From: Pseudoalteromonas peptidolytica
GTDB lineage: Bacteria > Pseudomonadota > Gammaproteobacteria > Enterobacterales > Alteromonadaceae
Assembly: GCF_012641745.1 (NCBI RefSeq)
Contig: NZ_WEHZ01000011.1
Coordinates: forward strand, 82,897 to 146,896
Reading direction: 5' to 3'
Length of the DNA: 64,000 bases
A model generated the notes under the pieces. That model was not told where the DNA came from, did no database searches, and was given only the letters and a program-made list of their open reading frames with translations. Every line of letters starts with the position of its first letter. The stretch's first letter is position 1. The translations under genes and the position numbers were made by a program. Shown one piece after another: positions 35,960 to 45,162 of this stretch.

Positions 35960-36709
35960 ATCATAAGCTACCAACTCAGGGACTATACGCTGTAGTTTTT
36001 CTTCCGTTTTATCCAACGAGTTTAAGCACTCACAATACTCTTCGGCTTTTTCCTCTAACTGATGGGCTTTTTTCTGTAGTGACTTGTCTATCTCTTTTGA
36101 GATGATCTCCATACGCTGCCCCATATCATTAATCCTATCTTCAATATTGCCTTCTCGAGACTTAAACGCATCACCTAAAGAAACGAGGATCGACCCTAAC
36201 GAGCCATGCACAGCAGAATGAATTTTTTGGCTAATTTCCTTAGTAAAAAAATCATCAATTTTTGACAATGATTGTGGTGCGATAAAAAAGAAATCATCAC
36301 CGCGTTTGAACTTGTCCATGAGTGCACGTTCGACATATTGCAGCTGAGTTTTAAGTACCTCGGGCTCTTTATCTGACATACCTTCGACGACCTGCTCAAT
36401 GGCACTTAACCCTAAATTGACCCCATCCGTAGCTAAGTTAACTAACTCTGGTACCGTATCTCGGATACCTAGCGAGTATTCACGAACGACAGCCTCGCCT
36501 TGTTGGTCAAGCTCAATCCAGCGTCCAAGAATAAAAAGCTGGCTATCGTTGTTGATTTGAATACGCGTTTGTCCGTCGTCAACAATTCGGATTTCATTAT
36601 CCGTAATAATAAGACCATGTCCAAGCTCAACGTCACATTTGCTTTTTGCCTGTACCGAAGTGGTCAATACTGCACAAGACACGGCTATCGCACTGATTAA
36701 TCGATTCAC
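35939..36709 (-). CDS. YggN-like (DUF2884) exported protein
   Basis: A 256-residue protein with a signal peptide ending near SVQA, a beta-rich N-terminal half starting CDVELGHGLIITDNEIRI, and a helical C-terminus with CECLNSLDKTEEKL. This pattern fits the DUF2884/YggN family of periplasmic proteins of unknown function. I choose the GTG at 36709, which has a strong AGGAGG site and places the signal peptide at the N-terminus; the ATG 75 bp upstream would add an extra hydrophobic segment. It converges with and overlaps the lactonase gene by 21 bp. Confidence 0.75.
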   Translation of the reverse strand: MNRLISAIAVSCAVLTTSVQAKSKCDVELGHGLIITDNEIRIVDDGQTRIQINNDSQLFILGRWIELDQQGEAVVREYSLGIRDTVPELVNLATDGVNLGLSAIEQVVEGMSDKEPEVLKTQLQYVERALMDKFKRGDDFFFIAPQSLSKIDDFFTKEISQKIHSAVHGSLGSILVSLGDAFKSREGNIEDRINDMGQRMEIISKEIDKSLQKKAHQLEEKAEEYCECLNSLDKTEEKLQRIVPELVAYDLVQIRS

Positions 36710-36915
36710 ATGGCCTCCTGTGTAGTATATAAGAAATAAAATACTTCGAGAGAGTAGCAAAATATCAAACATTCCCAAAGCCATTTTAGATAGATGAAAA
36801 CTGCGTGCAGGTCAAAAAAGTAATGTAGAGTGAAATCTATAAACGATAAGTTAGTTATCTGCCTACCACGCTAAGAACTGACTGCGGGGTAGGCCAAAAA
36901 GCGACAGTAACGTGC

Positions 36916-37419
36916 TTACTGATAGTAGCGCACTAATCGAACAAAGGCATCCGATGTTTTATTGGTTGGGTTATTCTTACCATCCGCAAACTGATATGCC
37001 CACGCAAATGTTGGCTGACTCGCTTGCGTCGTTGCAGACCAATAGTTGTTACTTTTTGTCGTAGGAAATATTGTGGCATTGACAGCAGGCGCAACACATT
37101 GATGTAGTACAATACTCGCCAATTCCTTGATATTTGGCACATGCCAATCGCTAAAATCTGCAAAGCTGTCTTGGCTGGCTGCTATTAATGCTTGCTGCCA
37201 TGTTAGCTGCTGGCTATCCCCTTCACAGTTTTGTGAAGTGCTATTGTAACTTTGTCCAAAATTACAACGCTGCCACATTAATCCAGTTTGACTATCGAGT
37301 ATCGTGCCATTCGCATTTACCGTATAACGGCTTGTATCCGTCACTGTACCAACACACGTTTGGGCGTAGCCTACAGTTGAAAATAATATCGTGAGTAGCA
37401 TCGAAATCACCTGCTTCAT
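36916..37419 (-). CDS. Exported DUF1566 (Lcl C-terminal type) protein
   Basis: A 167-residue protein with a signal peptide (cleavage after VGYA) and a single DUF1566 domain: TILDSQTGLMWQRC, DWHVPNIKELASIV, and the C-terminal AFVRLVRYYQ. DUF1566 is widespread in secreted proteins of marine bacteria and its role is unknown, possibly adhesion or ligand binding with a C-type-lectin-like fold. It is last in a four-gene minus-strand series and starts 10 bp after the larger DUF1566 lipoprotein, from which it may be a shortened duplicate. Confidence 0.8.
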   Translation of the reverse strand: MKQVISMLLTILFSTVGYAQTCVGTVTDTSRYTVNANGTILDSQTGLMWQRCNFGQSYNSTSQNCEGDSQQLTWQQALIAASQDSFADFSDWHVPNIKELASIVLHQCVAPAVNATIFPTTKSNNYWSATTQASQPTFAWAYQFADGKNNPTNKTSDAFVRLVRYYQ

Positions 37420-37429
37420 AGTGCTCTCC

Positions 37430-39115
37430 TTATGGGTTTCTAACCAATCTCACAAATGCCTTACTCGACTTTTCAACCGCAAAATCGTTACCAGTATCCA
37501 TGTCTATCACATAAGCACGTCGAAGCGCTGTTCCTGTACCATCTAAACTTGATTGCGTCGTCCAATAGTAGCGGTGCCCAAGTAGTGCAGAGGCAGGCAA
37601 ATTGGGAAATAGTGATTGATCAATAACCGCCGAGTTTGCATAGCTAAAATCCAACAAACCAAGCAGCTCCATGTACGTTGGTAAACGCCAATTATTACCT
37701 CCACAATAGCTTTGCTCTCCAGTGGCAGGGTTATTAACTTCATCAATTAGCGCTTGAATTCCACAGTGGTTATCTTGCGGGCAGCTGGTATTCGCCGTTG
37801 ATTGCACACTGCCTTCCGCAAATGTGCCATCTACAGATAACGCCCAGGTATAACTATTTTGTGCGTTGCGTGTAGAGGTATTCGGTAACGTCCCAGCACT
37901 GGCCTCTTTTACTTCCCAGATAAGTCCTGACACATTGTCTCTAATACAGGCAAAGTCAGTCGCATCATCAGGTAACTCATCAGCAAACTGGTTCAGCTTG
38001 GTAAAATCAAATCCGGCGTTACCTCGACCTTCTTTCGCTACTTGCGTTGCAAAATAGTCTCGCCCACGTAAGGCGTCTTGACCACTAAAGCTATCGCTGT
38101 TGCAGGCAATTGCAGTATTGTTGTCGTAGCAAGCAAGTTGACCACTATCATTGAGTTTACCCAGTGGTTTTTTCTCAATATCAACGACCACATTATCGGT
38201 CGCAGTGCGGTTTTGCGAGTCTGTTACTGTAAGCTCGAATTCAGCTTTTGATAACACATTTTTATCTGGGGCAATAAAACTGGTCACACAATCATTTGGT
38301 GCACTTAACGAGACAGTGGTTGTGGCTGGTATTTGCCTCCAACTACACTGCTTTTGACCAGACACTGTATCACTTTTAGAGCCATCTAGCGTCACCGTAT
38401 CAAAGGCTTGTACCTGCTGATCACTTCCTGCATTCGCGACCACGACTGGGGTATTAGCTAATAATCCCACTGGAAACTGATTACTCGCCTGCCCTCCTTC
38501 ATCATCGGTGACAGTCAACTTCCACACTGAGGTTTGTGCCGTATCTAACAGAGGATGGATAAATGATAATGTTGCATTGTTCAGACTTGACGGCTGTATG
38601 GTGTTGGGACCACTTAGCTGTTGCCATTGATAGGCGACAATCTGACCGTTTTCATCTGGATCGGAAGATCCCTCGCCGCTAAGAGTGATGGTATCTTGAT
38701 ATGTTGCAGGTAGTGTCTCAGGCGCTGTTTGCGTAATATTGACCAGTGGTAGTTGGTTATTAGACTTAACAGAAACCATTACCTGATCGCTGGCGAGACT
38801 GCCATCTGGCGCAACATAATCCACTTGGATTAATAAATCGACATTAGCCTTAACATCTGGCGCAACGAAGCTTGCTTGTTGATCTGTGATGGGAAACTCA
38901 CTCACTGTCGCACCAGACACAACTTGCCAGTTAAACGTTCCCCCTGCAGGAGATCCTGTAGCATTCAAAGTAACGTCGGTCTTTTCAGTCACTTCTTGAT
39001 CCATTCCAGCGTTTACCGAAGCGCTCACTTGTGTAGGCTCACTACCACCTGAGCCTCCGCCACAGCCGCTAAGTAGCAACGCTAATAAACACCAACTTCC
39101 CCTAAACGCTGTCAT
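37430..39115 (-). CDS. Large lipoprotein with Ig/PKD-like repeats and DUF1566
   Basis: A 561-residue surface or periplasmic lipoprotein: LALLLSGC gives lipidated Cys18, followed by a Gly/Ser linker. Three PKD- or cadherin-like beta repeats occur at about 30-125, 130-220 and 225-320 (NAGMDQEVTEKTDVTLNATGS, DTITLSGEGSSDPDENG, NAGSDQQVQAFDTVTLDGS). A C-terminal DUF1566 domain ends KAFVRLVRNP. I use ATG 39115, behind AGGGATTAT, because this places the lipobox correctly. It probably binds a polymer or another cell; this is inference from architecture. Confidence 0.85.
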   Translation of the reverse strand: MTAFRGSWCLLALLLSGCGGGSGGSEPTQVSASVNAGMDQEVTEKTDVTLNATGSPAGGTFNWQVVSGATVSEFPITDQQASFVAPDVKANVDLLIQVDYVAPDGSLASDQVMVSVKSNNQLPLVNITQTAPETLPATYQDTITLSGEGSSDPDENGQIVAYQWQQLSGPNTIQPSSLNNATLSFIHPLLDTAQTSVWKLTVTDDEGGQASNQFPVGLLANTPVVVANAGSDQQVQAFDTVTLDGSKSDTVSGQKQCSWRQIPATTTVSLSAPNDCVTSFIAPDKNVLSKAEFELTVTDSQNRTATDNVVVDIEKKPLGKLNDSGQLACYDNNTAIACNSDSFSGQDALRGRDYFATQVAKEGRGNAGFDFTKLNQFADELPDDATDFACIRDNVSGLIWEVKEASAGTLPNTSTRNAQNSYTWALSVDGTFAEGSVQSTANTSCPQDNHCGIQALIDEVNNPATGEQSYCGGNNWRLPTYMELLGLLDFSYANSAVIDQSLFPNLPASALLGHRYYWTTQSSLDGTGTALRRAYVIDMDTGNDFAVEKSSKAFVRLVRNP

Positions 39116-39131
39116 ATAATCCCTATTTAAG

Positions 39132-39464
39132 TTACAAGTAACTCTCTTGATGTATGCGAACAAACAACTTGGTGCCCACTTTGCTGTAATCTACTTTATA
39201 CTCACGGCCATCTAACGCTTGAATAAATAGCAAGCGCTTCACTTCCCCAAACACATCAACGCTTGCAACATGGACAACTTCTAGGTAGCGCTCTTTCGCT
39301 TCTCTTCGGTTTCTTGGTAGCTCTTCCTTAAAAGGCACCAAGCCATTGGCCGTCACCATGATTTTTGGGTGTGCTTCACCATTAACAATCACAAGATCTA
39401 ATTTCTTCTCTTTGTGAATAATGGTATTGCGCCCACTTTTAATATAGGCCGTCTCTAAGCTCAT
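39132..39464 (-). CDS. Conserved-looking 110-residue cytoplasmic protein
   Basis: A small basic protein without signal peptide or membrane segment, predicted beta-rich (DLVIVNGEAHPKIMVTANGLVPF and LLFIQALDGREYKVDYSKVGTKLFVRIH). Family not recognised. It is packed between a DUF2982-like membrane protein gene (22 bp) and the DUF1566 lipoprotein gene (16 bp), so it is part of the same operon. Confidence 0.7.
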   Translation of the reverse strand: MSLETAYIKSGRNTIIHKEKKLDLVIVNGEAHPKIMVTANGLVPFKEELPRNRREAKERYLEVVHVASVDVFGEVKRLLFIQALDGREYKVDYSKVGTKLFVRIHQESYL

Positions 39465-39486
39465 ATTGGTGTATCCTGTTACATCT

Positions 39487-40191
39487 TCAATGGGTGGTAT
39501 GTTCTTCTAACAATGCGTTTACCACCTCTTTAGGGTTTAGTTTCCAGCGGTTTAACATGGCTGAAAATTGCCAAATATCCCTGTCTAAAGCGGTCGCAGG
39601 CAAAAGTAAATCATAACCTGTAACCGTTTTTAAATTATCCATTCGGTTTGCAAACATTGCCATTAAACCAGTGTATTCTTTACCAGCTTTGGAACGATAA
39701 CTTGTATCTTCTATTAACCATTCCGATGGGCAATTGCCATTTTCACAATGTATTTTAACAGCTTGTAAAAAAATATGCCGCTGTTCTATCAATAATTTAC
39801 CCGCAAGCCTCGGGGTTAGATTAATTAAAAATGCGTCAATATCATTAAGTTTAATACCAACTGTATTTAACTCAAGTGTTTCAATACCTTGTTGCACGCT
39901 CGGTATGCCACTTGAGTGAAAGTTTACAATAGGAAGAGACCAAGCTCCATACTTGTGTACATAGCTAAACTCTTGTTCATTAAAGCATAAACTAAAGTAG
40001 GGTTGCTGACTTTTCAAAAAACCGATAAAGATAGCGACTAGCATGGCACTCGCTAGAAATATTTCGATAATCGAAATAGGCGTGCCACGAAGATTGACAA
40101 AAAGCATGATCACCACCAGGCCGATGGCACCGACAAGCATAAATTCAGCACCGTGTCTGTTTGCTGTTGCACGTAATTTAGCTTCAAGCAT
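39487..40191 (-). CDS. Inner-membrane protein, DUF2982-like
   Basis: A 234-residue protein with two N-terminal membrane helices (about 18-34 and 43-61) and a cytoplasmic PH-like domain starting YFSLCFNEQEFSYVHKYGAWSLPI. It resembles DUF2982 proteins of Vibrio and Shewanella from memory; function unknown. It is the first gene of the minus-strand series leading to the DUF1566 proteins and is divergent from the RND pump genes across about 230 bp. Confidence 0.65.
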   Translation of the reverse strand: MLEAKLRATANRHGAEFMLVGAIGLVVIMLFVNLRGTPISIIEIFLASAMLVAIFIGFLKSQQPYFSLCFNEQEFSYVHKYGAWSLPIVNFHSSGIPSVQQGIETLELNTVGIKLNDIDAFLINLTPRLAGKLLIEQRHIFLQAVKIHCENGNCPSEWLIEDTSYRSKAGKEYTGLMAMFANRMDNLKTVTGYDLLLPATALDRDIWQFSAMLNRWKLNPKEVVNALLEEHTTH

Positions 40192-40419
40192 ACGTATACC
40201 AAGTGTAAAAAAAGTACATAATGATCGCCCATACTACCAATTTACGTATTGTGATACACCGTTTACAAGAGTGACTGCTTTTCATAATATTTAATTTAGG
40301 TACAAATACTTAAATTGAATTAGATTTTCGTTTAACGCACAAATTTACAGGATATGCCGTCGAGTTTGCTAGCCTTTATTTTTGTAAACTAGAAACAAAT
40401 TATAATCTGGGTCACCTAT

Positions 40420-41472
40420 ATGCGTCATCAATCAGGGAAAGCACTGTTTCCTTTTATTATTATAGTGCTAGTCGCGATCAGCGGCTATTTATATTTACCA
40501 GCATCCCAAGGAAAAGCAAATGGCAGAGCAGTATCGGCAACACCGGTTCAAGCACACACAGTAGCAAAGGAAGAGCGTGTCATTACCGTTAATTCAATTG
40601 GCTCTGCACGCGCAAATCAAGCCATAAACGTAACCAGCGCGCAAAGCGATTACATTGCGCAACTGTACTTTGACGACGGAGCTGTAGTAAAGCAAGGCGA
40701 CAAGCTTGTGCAGTTACGTGACGCAGAAGAAAAGCTCGACATAAAAGCGTTAAAAGTGACGCTAAAAGAAGAAATTCGACAGCTTAACAGACTCAAAGAT
40801 CTCGCCAAAACCCAATCTGCGGCCCGCTCGCAGTTAGAGGCACAATCAGCTAAAGTAGACTCATTAACAGCGCAGCTTGAAGCAACGAAGACCAAATTGG
40901 CAGAAATGACTGTGTATGCACCTTTTGATGGCTTACTTGGTACTCGAAATGTTTCAATAGGTAGCTTCGTTAATAATAGTACCGTGATCACCACATTAGA
41001 TGACATCAGCATCATCAAAGTTGACTTCCAGGTTCCCGAGAAATACCTAGCTCAACTGCAACTAGGTATGCAAGTGAGTGCAAATAGCGAGGCCTATCCA
41101 GCACAAACATTTACCGGAAAAGTATCCCATATAGATCCGCGCATCAATGAACAAACTCGTTCAGTACGTGTTACAGCAAGTTTTACCAACACAGAATATA
41201 GGCTACGCCCAGGTATGTTGCTGCACATCGCACTTGAGCTAGCGAGATTTGAAGCCCTTGTCGTCCCAGAGAAAAGTATTATTCCACGACAAGACAAGCA
41301 TTATGTCTTTATCGTTGACAAAGAGGGCAAAGCCCAACAACGCGAGGTGCACTTGCAAACTCGCTTTAGCGGCTGGGTTGCGATTGATAAAGGCTTAGCA
41401 GAAGGCCAACAAGTGATCACCGAAGGCACATTAAAAATCCGCTCAGGATCAAAAGTGGAAATTAAGGGGTAA
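40420..41472 (+). CDS. RND efflux periplasmic adaptor subunit
   Basis: A 350-residue membrane-fusion protein anchored by an uncleaved N-terminal helix (LFPFIIIVLVAISGYLYL). It has a biotinyl-lipoyl half-motif (QLYFDDGAVVKQGDKLVQL), a helical hairpin (about 105-160), APFDGLLGTRNVSIGSFV, and a C-terminal beta-barrel ending LKIRSGSKVEIKG. It links the RND pump to an outer-membrane channel. No TolC-like gene is nearby, so a channel encoded elsewhere must be used. The pump gene starts 6 bp later. Confidence 0.92.
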   Translation: MRHQSGKALFPFIIIVLVAISGYLYLPASQGKANGRAVSATPVQAHTVAKEERVITVNSIGSARANQAINVTSAQSDYIAQLYFDDGAVVKQGDKLVQLRDAEEKLDIKALKVTLKEEIRQLNRLKDLAKTQSAARSQLEAQSAKVDSLTAQLEATKTKLAEMTVYAPFDGLLGTRNVSIGSFVNNSTVITTLDDISIIKVDFQVPEKYLAQLQLGMQVSANSEAYPAQTFTGKVSHIDPRINEQTRSVRVTASFTNTEYRLRPGMLLHIALELARFEALVVPEKSIIPRQDKHYVFIVDKEGKAQQREVHLQTRFSGWVAIDKGLAEGQQVITEGTLKIRSGSKVEIKG

Positions 41473-41478
41473 ACCGGC

Positions 41479-44400
41479 GTGAAAATCACTGATACGGCGG
41501 TTAAACGCCCGATCTTCGCGATCGTAATAAACTTGCTATTACTGACCTTTGGTCTGGTCGCATTTACTATGCTACCGCTTCGAGAGTATCCAGACATTGA
41601 AAGTCCCATAGTTAACGTAAGTACTAACTACACGGGCGCTTCTGCGGAAGTCGTGGAGACCAAAATCACCCAAATTCTAGAAAACCATATTTCTGGTATT
41701 GAGGGTATAAAAAGTATTAACTCGAGCAGTCGCAACGGTAGCTCAAATATCACCATAGAATTTAACATCGACCGTGACATTGATGCAGCGGCAAATGATG
41801 TGCGCGAGCGAGTATCACGAGCACTTGATAGGCTACCAGAACAAGTCAGACCCCCAGAAGTATCTAAGTCCAATAGTGATGATAGCCCCATAGCTTGGTT
41901 TGTATTAAACAGTGAAACTATGGATACGTTGCAACTGTCCGATTATGCCCAGCGCTTTATAGTTGACCGCCTCGCTGTTGTTGATGGCGTGTCTAATGTT
42001 CGCATTGGTGGCGAGCGTAAATACGCGATGAAAGTCTGGCTCAACAGACAAGCCATGGCGGCTCGAGGGATCACCAGCAGTGACATAGAGCAAGTATTAC
42101 GTCGGGAGAACGTTGAACTCCCCGCCGGTGAGATAGAGTCTCTTGACCGCGACTTCTCGGTAAGGATTGCCAGAAGTTATAAAACGCAAGACGACTTCAA
42201 CAACCTTGTCATTAAACGAGGTGAACAAGGTTACTTAGTACGATTAGGCGAAGTTGCTGATGTACATCTTGAAGCGGCTGATGATGAAAGTACTTTCCGA
42301 GGCAATGGTAAAAATATGATTGGCCTTGGGATTGTCAAACAAGCCAAAGCCAACACTTTGGAAGTCGTTGATAATGCGCGTAAAGAGCTTGAAAAAATCA
42401 AGCGTAATTTACCGCAAGGTACCACAATCCAAGACAGCTATGACTCTTCTATTTTTATTCGAGAATCTATCACTGAGGTATATCGTACCTTAGCGATTGC
42501 CATGATTTTGGTGGTGCTGGTTATTTACATTTTCCTTGGCAATATCCGTGCAACTCTTATTCCCGCTGTGACAGTTCCTGTGGCCCTCGTCGCCACTTTT
42601 ATGTTCTTACTTGCCATGGGCTACTCCATTAACCTCCTTACCTTGCTTGCACTTGTACTAGCAATTGGCTTAGTGGTTGATGATGCCATTGTAATGCTAG
42701 AGAACATTTATCGTCGCATTGAGCTTGGTGAGCCAAAATTACTCGCAGCATACAGAGGGGCACGGGAAGTTGGCTTTGCTATTATCGCCACCACCCTAGT
42801 GCTGGTTGCGGTATTTATCCCTCTCGTATTTATGGACGGTCGTATTGGTGCGTTATTCACTGAGTTTGCTTTTGCAGTAAGCGCAGCTGTCTTGTTCTCA
42901 AGTATTACCGCGTTAACATTGTCACCAGCGCTGTGTTCCAAGGTATTAAAGCCAAGCAATAAAGAAAACCGCTTTAGTCAGTGGATGGATAATCAGTTTA
43001 GTCGACTTGAGCAAGCATACCGTCGTGTATTACAAAGAAACTTGACGCGAAAATATAGTTTGATCGTAATGCTTGCACTAGCTGGATTTACTAGTTACAG
43101 CTTATTTCAACAAATCCCATCAGAGCTCACGCCAAAAGAAGATCGCGGTACATTTTTTGTCATGATGAATGGCCCCGAAGGCGCAAGCTATGAAAATAAC
43201 GCCGAGAATATGGCCAAAATCGAAGAAAGATTGCTGCCATACGTCGAATCCAACGAATTAAGCCGTGTTCTTGTCCGTGTCCCTGGTTGGGGTGGCCAAG
43301 GAGGTGTTGCGATTATTGGTATGCCAGACTGGGATGAACGCAAACGCTCAACGTGGGAAGTCATTGATGAAATCAGTGGTAAAATGCAAGAAGTCACTGA
43401 CATTCGTGCATTTGCCATCATGCGCCGAGGTATTGGTGGCGGTGGCAATGCTCGCCCCATCGAATTTGTGCTTCAAGGAAACGACTACGATGAATTGGCA
43501 GCATGGCGCGACCGTATACTTGCCCGAGCACGGGATAACAAAGGACTGGTTCGCTTAGATCATGACTACAAAGAAACTTTCCCGCAGTTTCTGATCAGTA
43601 TTAATAAAACCAGAGCTGCCGATCTAGGTGTGTCCGTCAATGCAATTGGGCAAACACTAGAAACCATGCTTGGACAACGCCGCGTAACTACCTTTATTGA
43701 TCGAGGTGAGGAATACGACGTCATTCTAAAAGGTACCAAAGCAGACTTCTCTGCGCCTGACAATATTGCTGATATTTACGTTAAGTCTAGAAGTGATGCG
43801 CTGGTGCCTTTAGACAGCTTGATCACGATAAAAGAAGAAGCAACCGCAGCACGACTGAATCGCTATAACCGTATGCGTGCAATCACTATCACCGCCAACC
43901 TTGCTGGTAACTATACGCTTGAACAGGCTCTGGACTTTTTAAATAAAGTTGCCGCAGAAGAAAATGACATAGATGGTGCTATTGATTATAAAGGTGAGTC
44001 TCAATTATTTTATGAAGGCGCATCAGCAATGACTTACGTCTTTATTCTTGCGCTCACCGTGACTTTCTTGGTCCTAGCGGCACAGTTCGAAAGCTTCGTG
44101 CACCCTTTAGTTATCATGTTGACTGTTCCATTGGGGTTAGTCGGTGCTATGTATGGACTATTCTTAACGGATAGTACATTAAATATCTACAGCCAAATTG
44201 GCATCGTTATGCTTATTGGGCTAAGTGCTAAAAATGGTATCTTGATCGTTGAATTTGCCAATCAGCTTCGTGATAAAGGAATTGTATTTGAGCAAGCAAT
44301 AGTCGATGCCGCAGCACAACGACTTAGGCCTATCATTATGACTTCGTTAACCACTGTGATGAGTTCTATTCCGCTGGTGTTTGCTACTGGTCCTGGGTTT

Positions 44401-44577
44401 GAAAGCCGTATGGTTATTGGCGTCGTGATCTTTGCAGGTGTAAGCGTTGCGACCATTTTAACGTTATTTGTGATCCCAACGGCTTACACTTTACTGGCGA
44501 AAAAGACCCAATCTCCAGAAGAGACGAGCAAGCGCCTAGAAGAGCAATCTCAACAATATCCAGAGCAGGAGATGTAG
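41479..44577 (+). CDS. RND multidrug efflux permease (HAE-1 type)
   Basis: A 1032-residue proton-driven inner-membrane pump of the AcrB superfamily with twelve helices and two large periplasmic loops. The proton-relay aspartates are in LAIGLVVDDAIVMLENIYR (helix 4), and the helix-10/11 counterpart is GLSAKNGILIVEFANQ. FMLLAMGYSINLLTLLALVLAIG and IPSELTPKEDRGTFFV are typical of the VexH/AcrB-like group in marine bacteria. Substrates are unknown. The start is GTG. Its stop codon directly abuts the msrA start. Confidence 0.93.
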   Translation: MKITDTAVKRPIFAIVINLLLLTFGLVAFTMLPLREYPDIESPIVNVSTNYTGASAEVVETKITQILENHISGIEGIKSINSSSRNGSSNITIEFNIDRDIDAAANDVRERVSRALDRLPEQVRPPEVSKSNSDDSPIAWFVLNSETMDTLQLSDYAQRFIVDRLAVVDGVSNVRIGGERKYAMKVWLNRQAMAARGITSSDIEQVLRRENVELPAGEIESLDRDFSVRIARSYKTQDDFNNLVIKRGEQGYLVRLGEVADVHLEAADDESTFRGNGKNMIGLGIVKQAKANTLEVVDNARKELEKIKRNLPQGTTIQDSYDSSIFIRESITEVYRTLAIAMILVVLVIYIFLGNIRATLIPAVTVPVALVATFMFLLAMGYSINLLTLLALVLAIGLVVDDAIVMLENIYRRIELGEPKLLAAYRGAREVGFAIIATTLVLVAVFIPLVFMDGRIGALFTEFAFAVSAAVLFSSITALTLSPALCSKVLKPSNKENRFSQWMDNQFSRLEQAYRRVLQRNLTRKYSLIVMLALAGFTSYSLFQQIPSELTPKEDRGTFFVMMNGPEGASYENNAENMAKIEERLLPYVESNELSRVLVRVPGWGGQGGVAIIGMPDWDERKRSTWEVIDEISGKMQEVTDIRAFAIMRRGIGGGGNARPIEFVLQGNDYDELAAWRDRILARARDNKGLVRLDHDYKETFPQFLISINKTRAADLGVSVNAIGQTLETMLGQRRVTTFIDRGEEYDVILKGTKADFSAPDNIADIYVKSRSDALVPLDSLITIKEEATAARLNRYNRMRAITITANLAGNYTLEQALDFLNKVAAEENDIDGAIDYKGESQLFYEGASAMTYVFILALTVTFLVLAAQFESFVHPLVIMLTVPLGLVGAMYGLFLTDSTLNIYSQIGIVMLIGLSAKNGILIVEFANQLRDKGIVFEQAIVDAAAQRLRPIIMTSLTTVMSSIPLVFATGPGFESRMVIGVVIFAGVSVATILTLFVIPTAYTLLAKKTQSPEETSKRLEEQSQQYPEQEM

Positions 44578-45111
44578 ATGGCAAACTTACAAACCGCAAC
44601 CTTTGGTGGTGGCTGTTTTTGGTGCATTGACGCGGCATTTCGCCGTGTCAGTGGCGTCGAAGCAGTAACATCGGGATATGCTGGCGGTCATACGGATCAG
44701 CCTACGTACCAAATGATCTGTCGTGGTGACAGTGGACATGCTGAGGTGGTGCAGCTGCAATTTAATCCTGATAAGGTCAGCTTTATCACACTACTTGAGA
44801 TGTTTTTTACGCTACATGATCCGACCCAGCTTAACCGTCAAGGAAATGATATAGGTACACAATATCGCAGCGTAGTGTTTTATCACAACGAGCAGCAGCA
44901 ACAGCAAACTCAAGATTATATAGCGCAGCTGCAACCTCAGCTACCTGAGAAAATTGTAACCGAAATAAGTCCAGCTCCGAGCTTTTATCCTGCGGAGCAA
45001 TATCATCAGGACTACTTTACTGAGAATCCAAACCAAGGATATTGCAGTGTGATGATAGCACCCAAGGTTGCCAAGTTCGAAAGCCGATTTGCGGCAAAAT
45101 TGAAAAACTAA
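44578..45111 (+). CDS. msrA: Peptide methionine sulfoxide reductase MsrA
   Basis: A 177-residue enzyme reducing the S-form of methionine sulfoxide. GCFWC at 12-16 holds the catalytic Cys13; YAGGHTDQPTYQMIC, GHAEVVQLQFNP and DIGTQYRSVVFYHN are family motifs. A resolving cysteine is probably in the C-terminal NQGYCSVMI. It begins with no gap after the RND permease gene, so it is presumably co-transcribed with the pump, suggesting an oxidant or biocide response. Confidence 0.95.
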   Translation: MANLQTATFGGGCFWCIDAAFRRVSGVEAVTSGYAGGHTDQPTYQMICRGDSGHAEVVQLQFNPDKVSFITLLEMFFTLHDPTQLNRQGNDIGTQYRSVVFYHNEQQQQQTQDYIAQLQPQLPEKIVTEISPAPSFYPAEQYHQDYFTENPNQGYCSVMIAPKVAKFESRFAAKLKN

Positions 45112-45131
45112 ATGACTCGATGTTTAGAAAA

Positions 45132-45154
45132 GCCGAGTGCGCCATGCACTCGGC
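45132..45154. terminator. Convergent terminator between msrA and a secreted-protein gene
   Basis: GCCGAGTGC, GCCAT and GCACTCGGC form a 9-bp GC-rich stem. On the minus strand it is followed by TTTTC. It lies between two convergent genes and could end both transcripts. Confidence 0.7.
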
Positions 45155-45162
45155 AACAGAAA

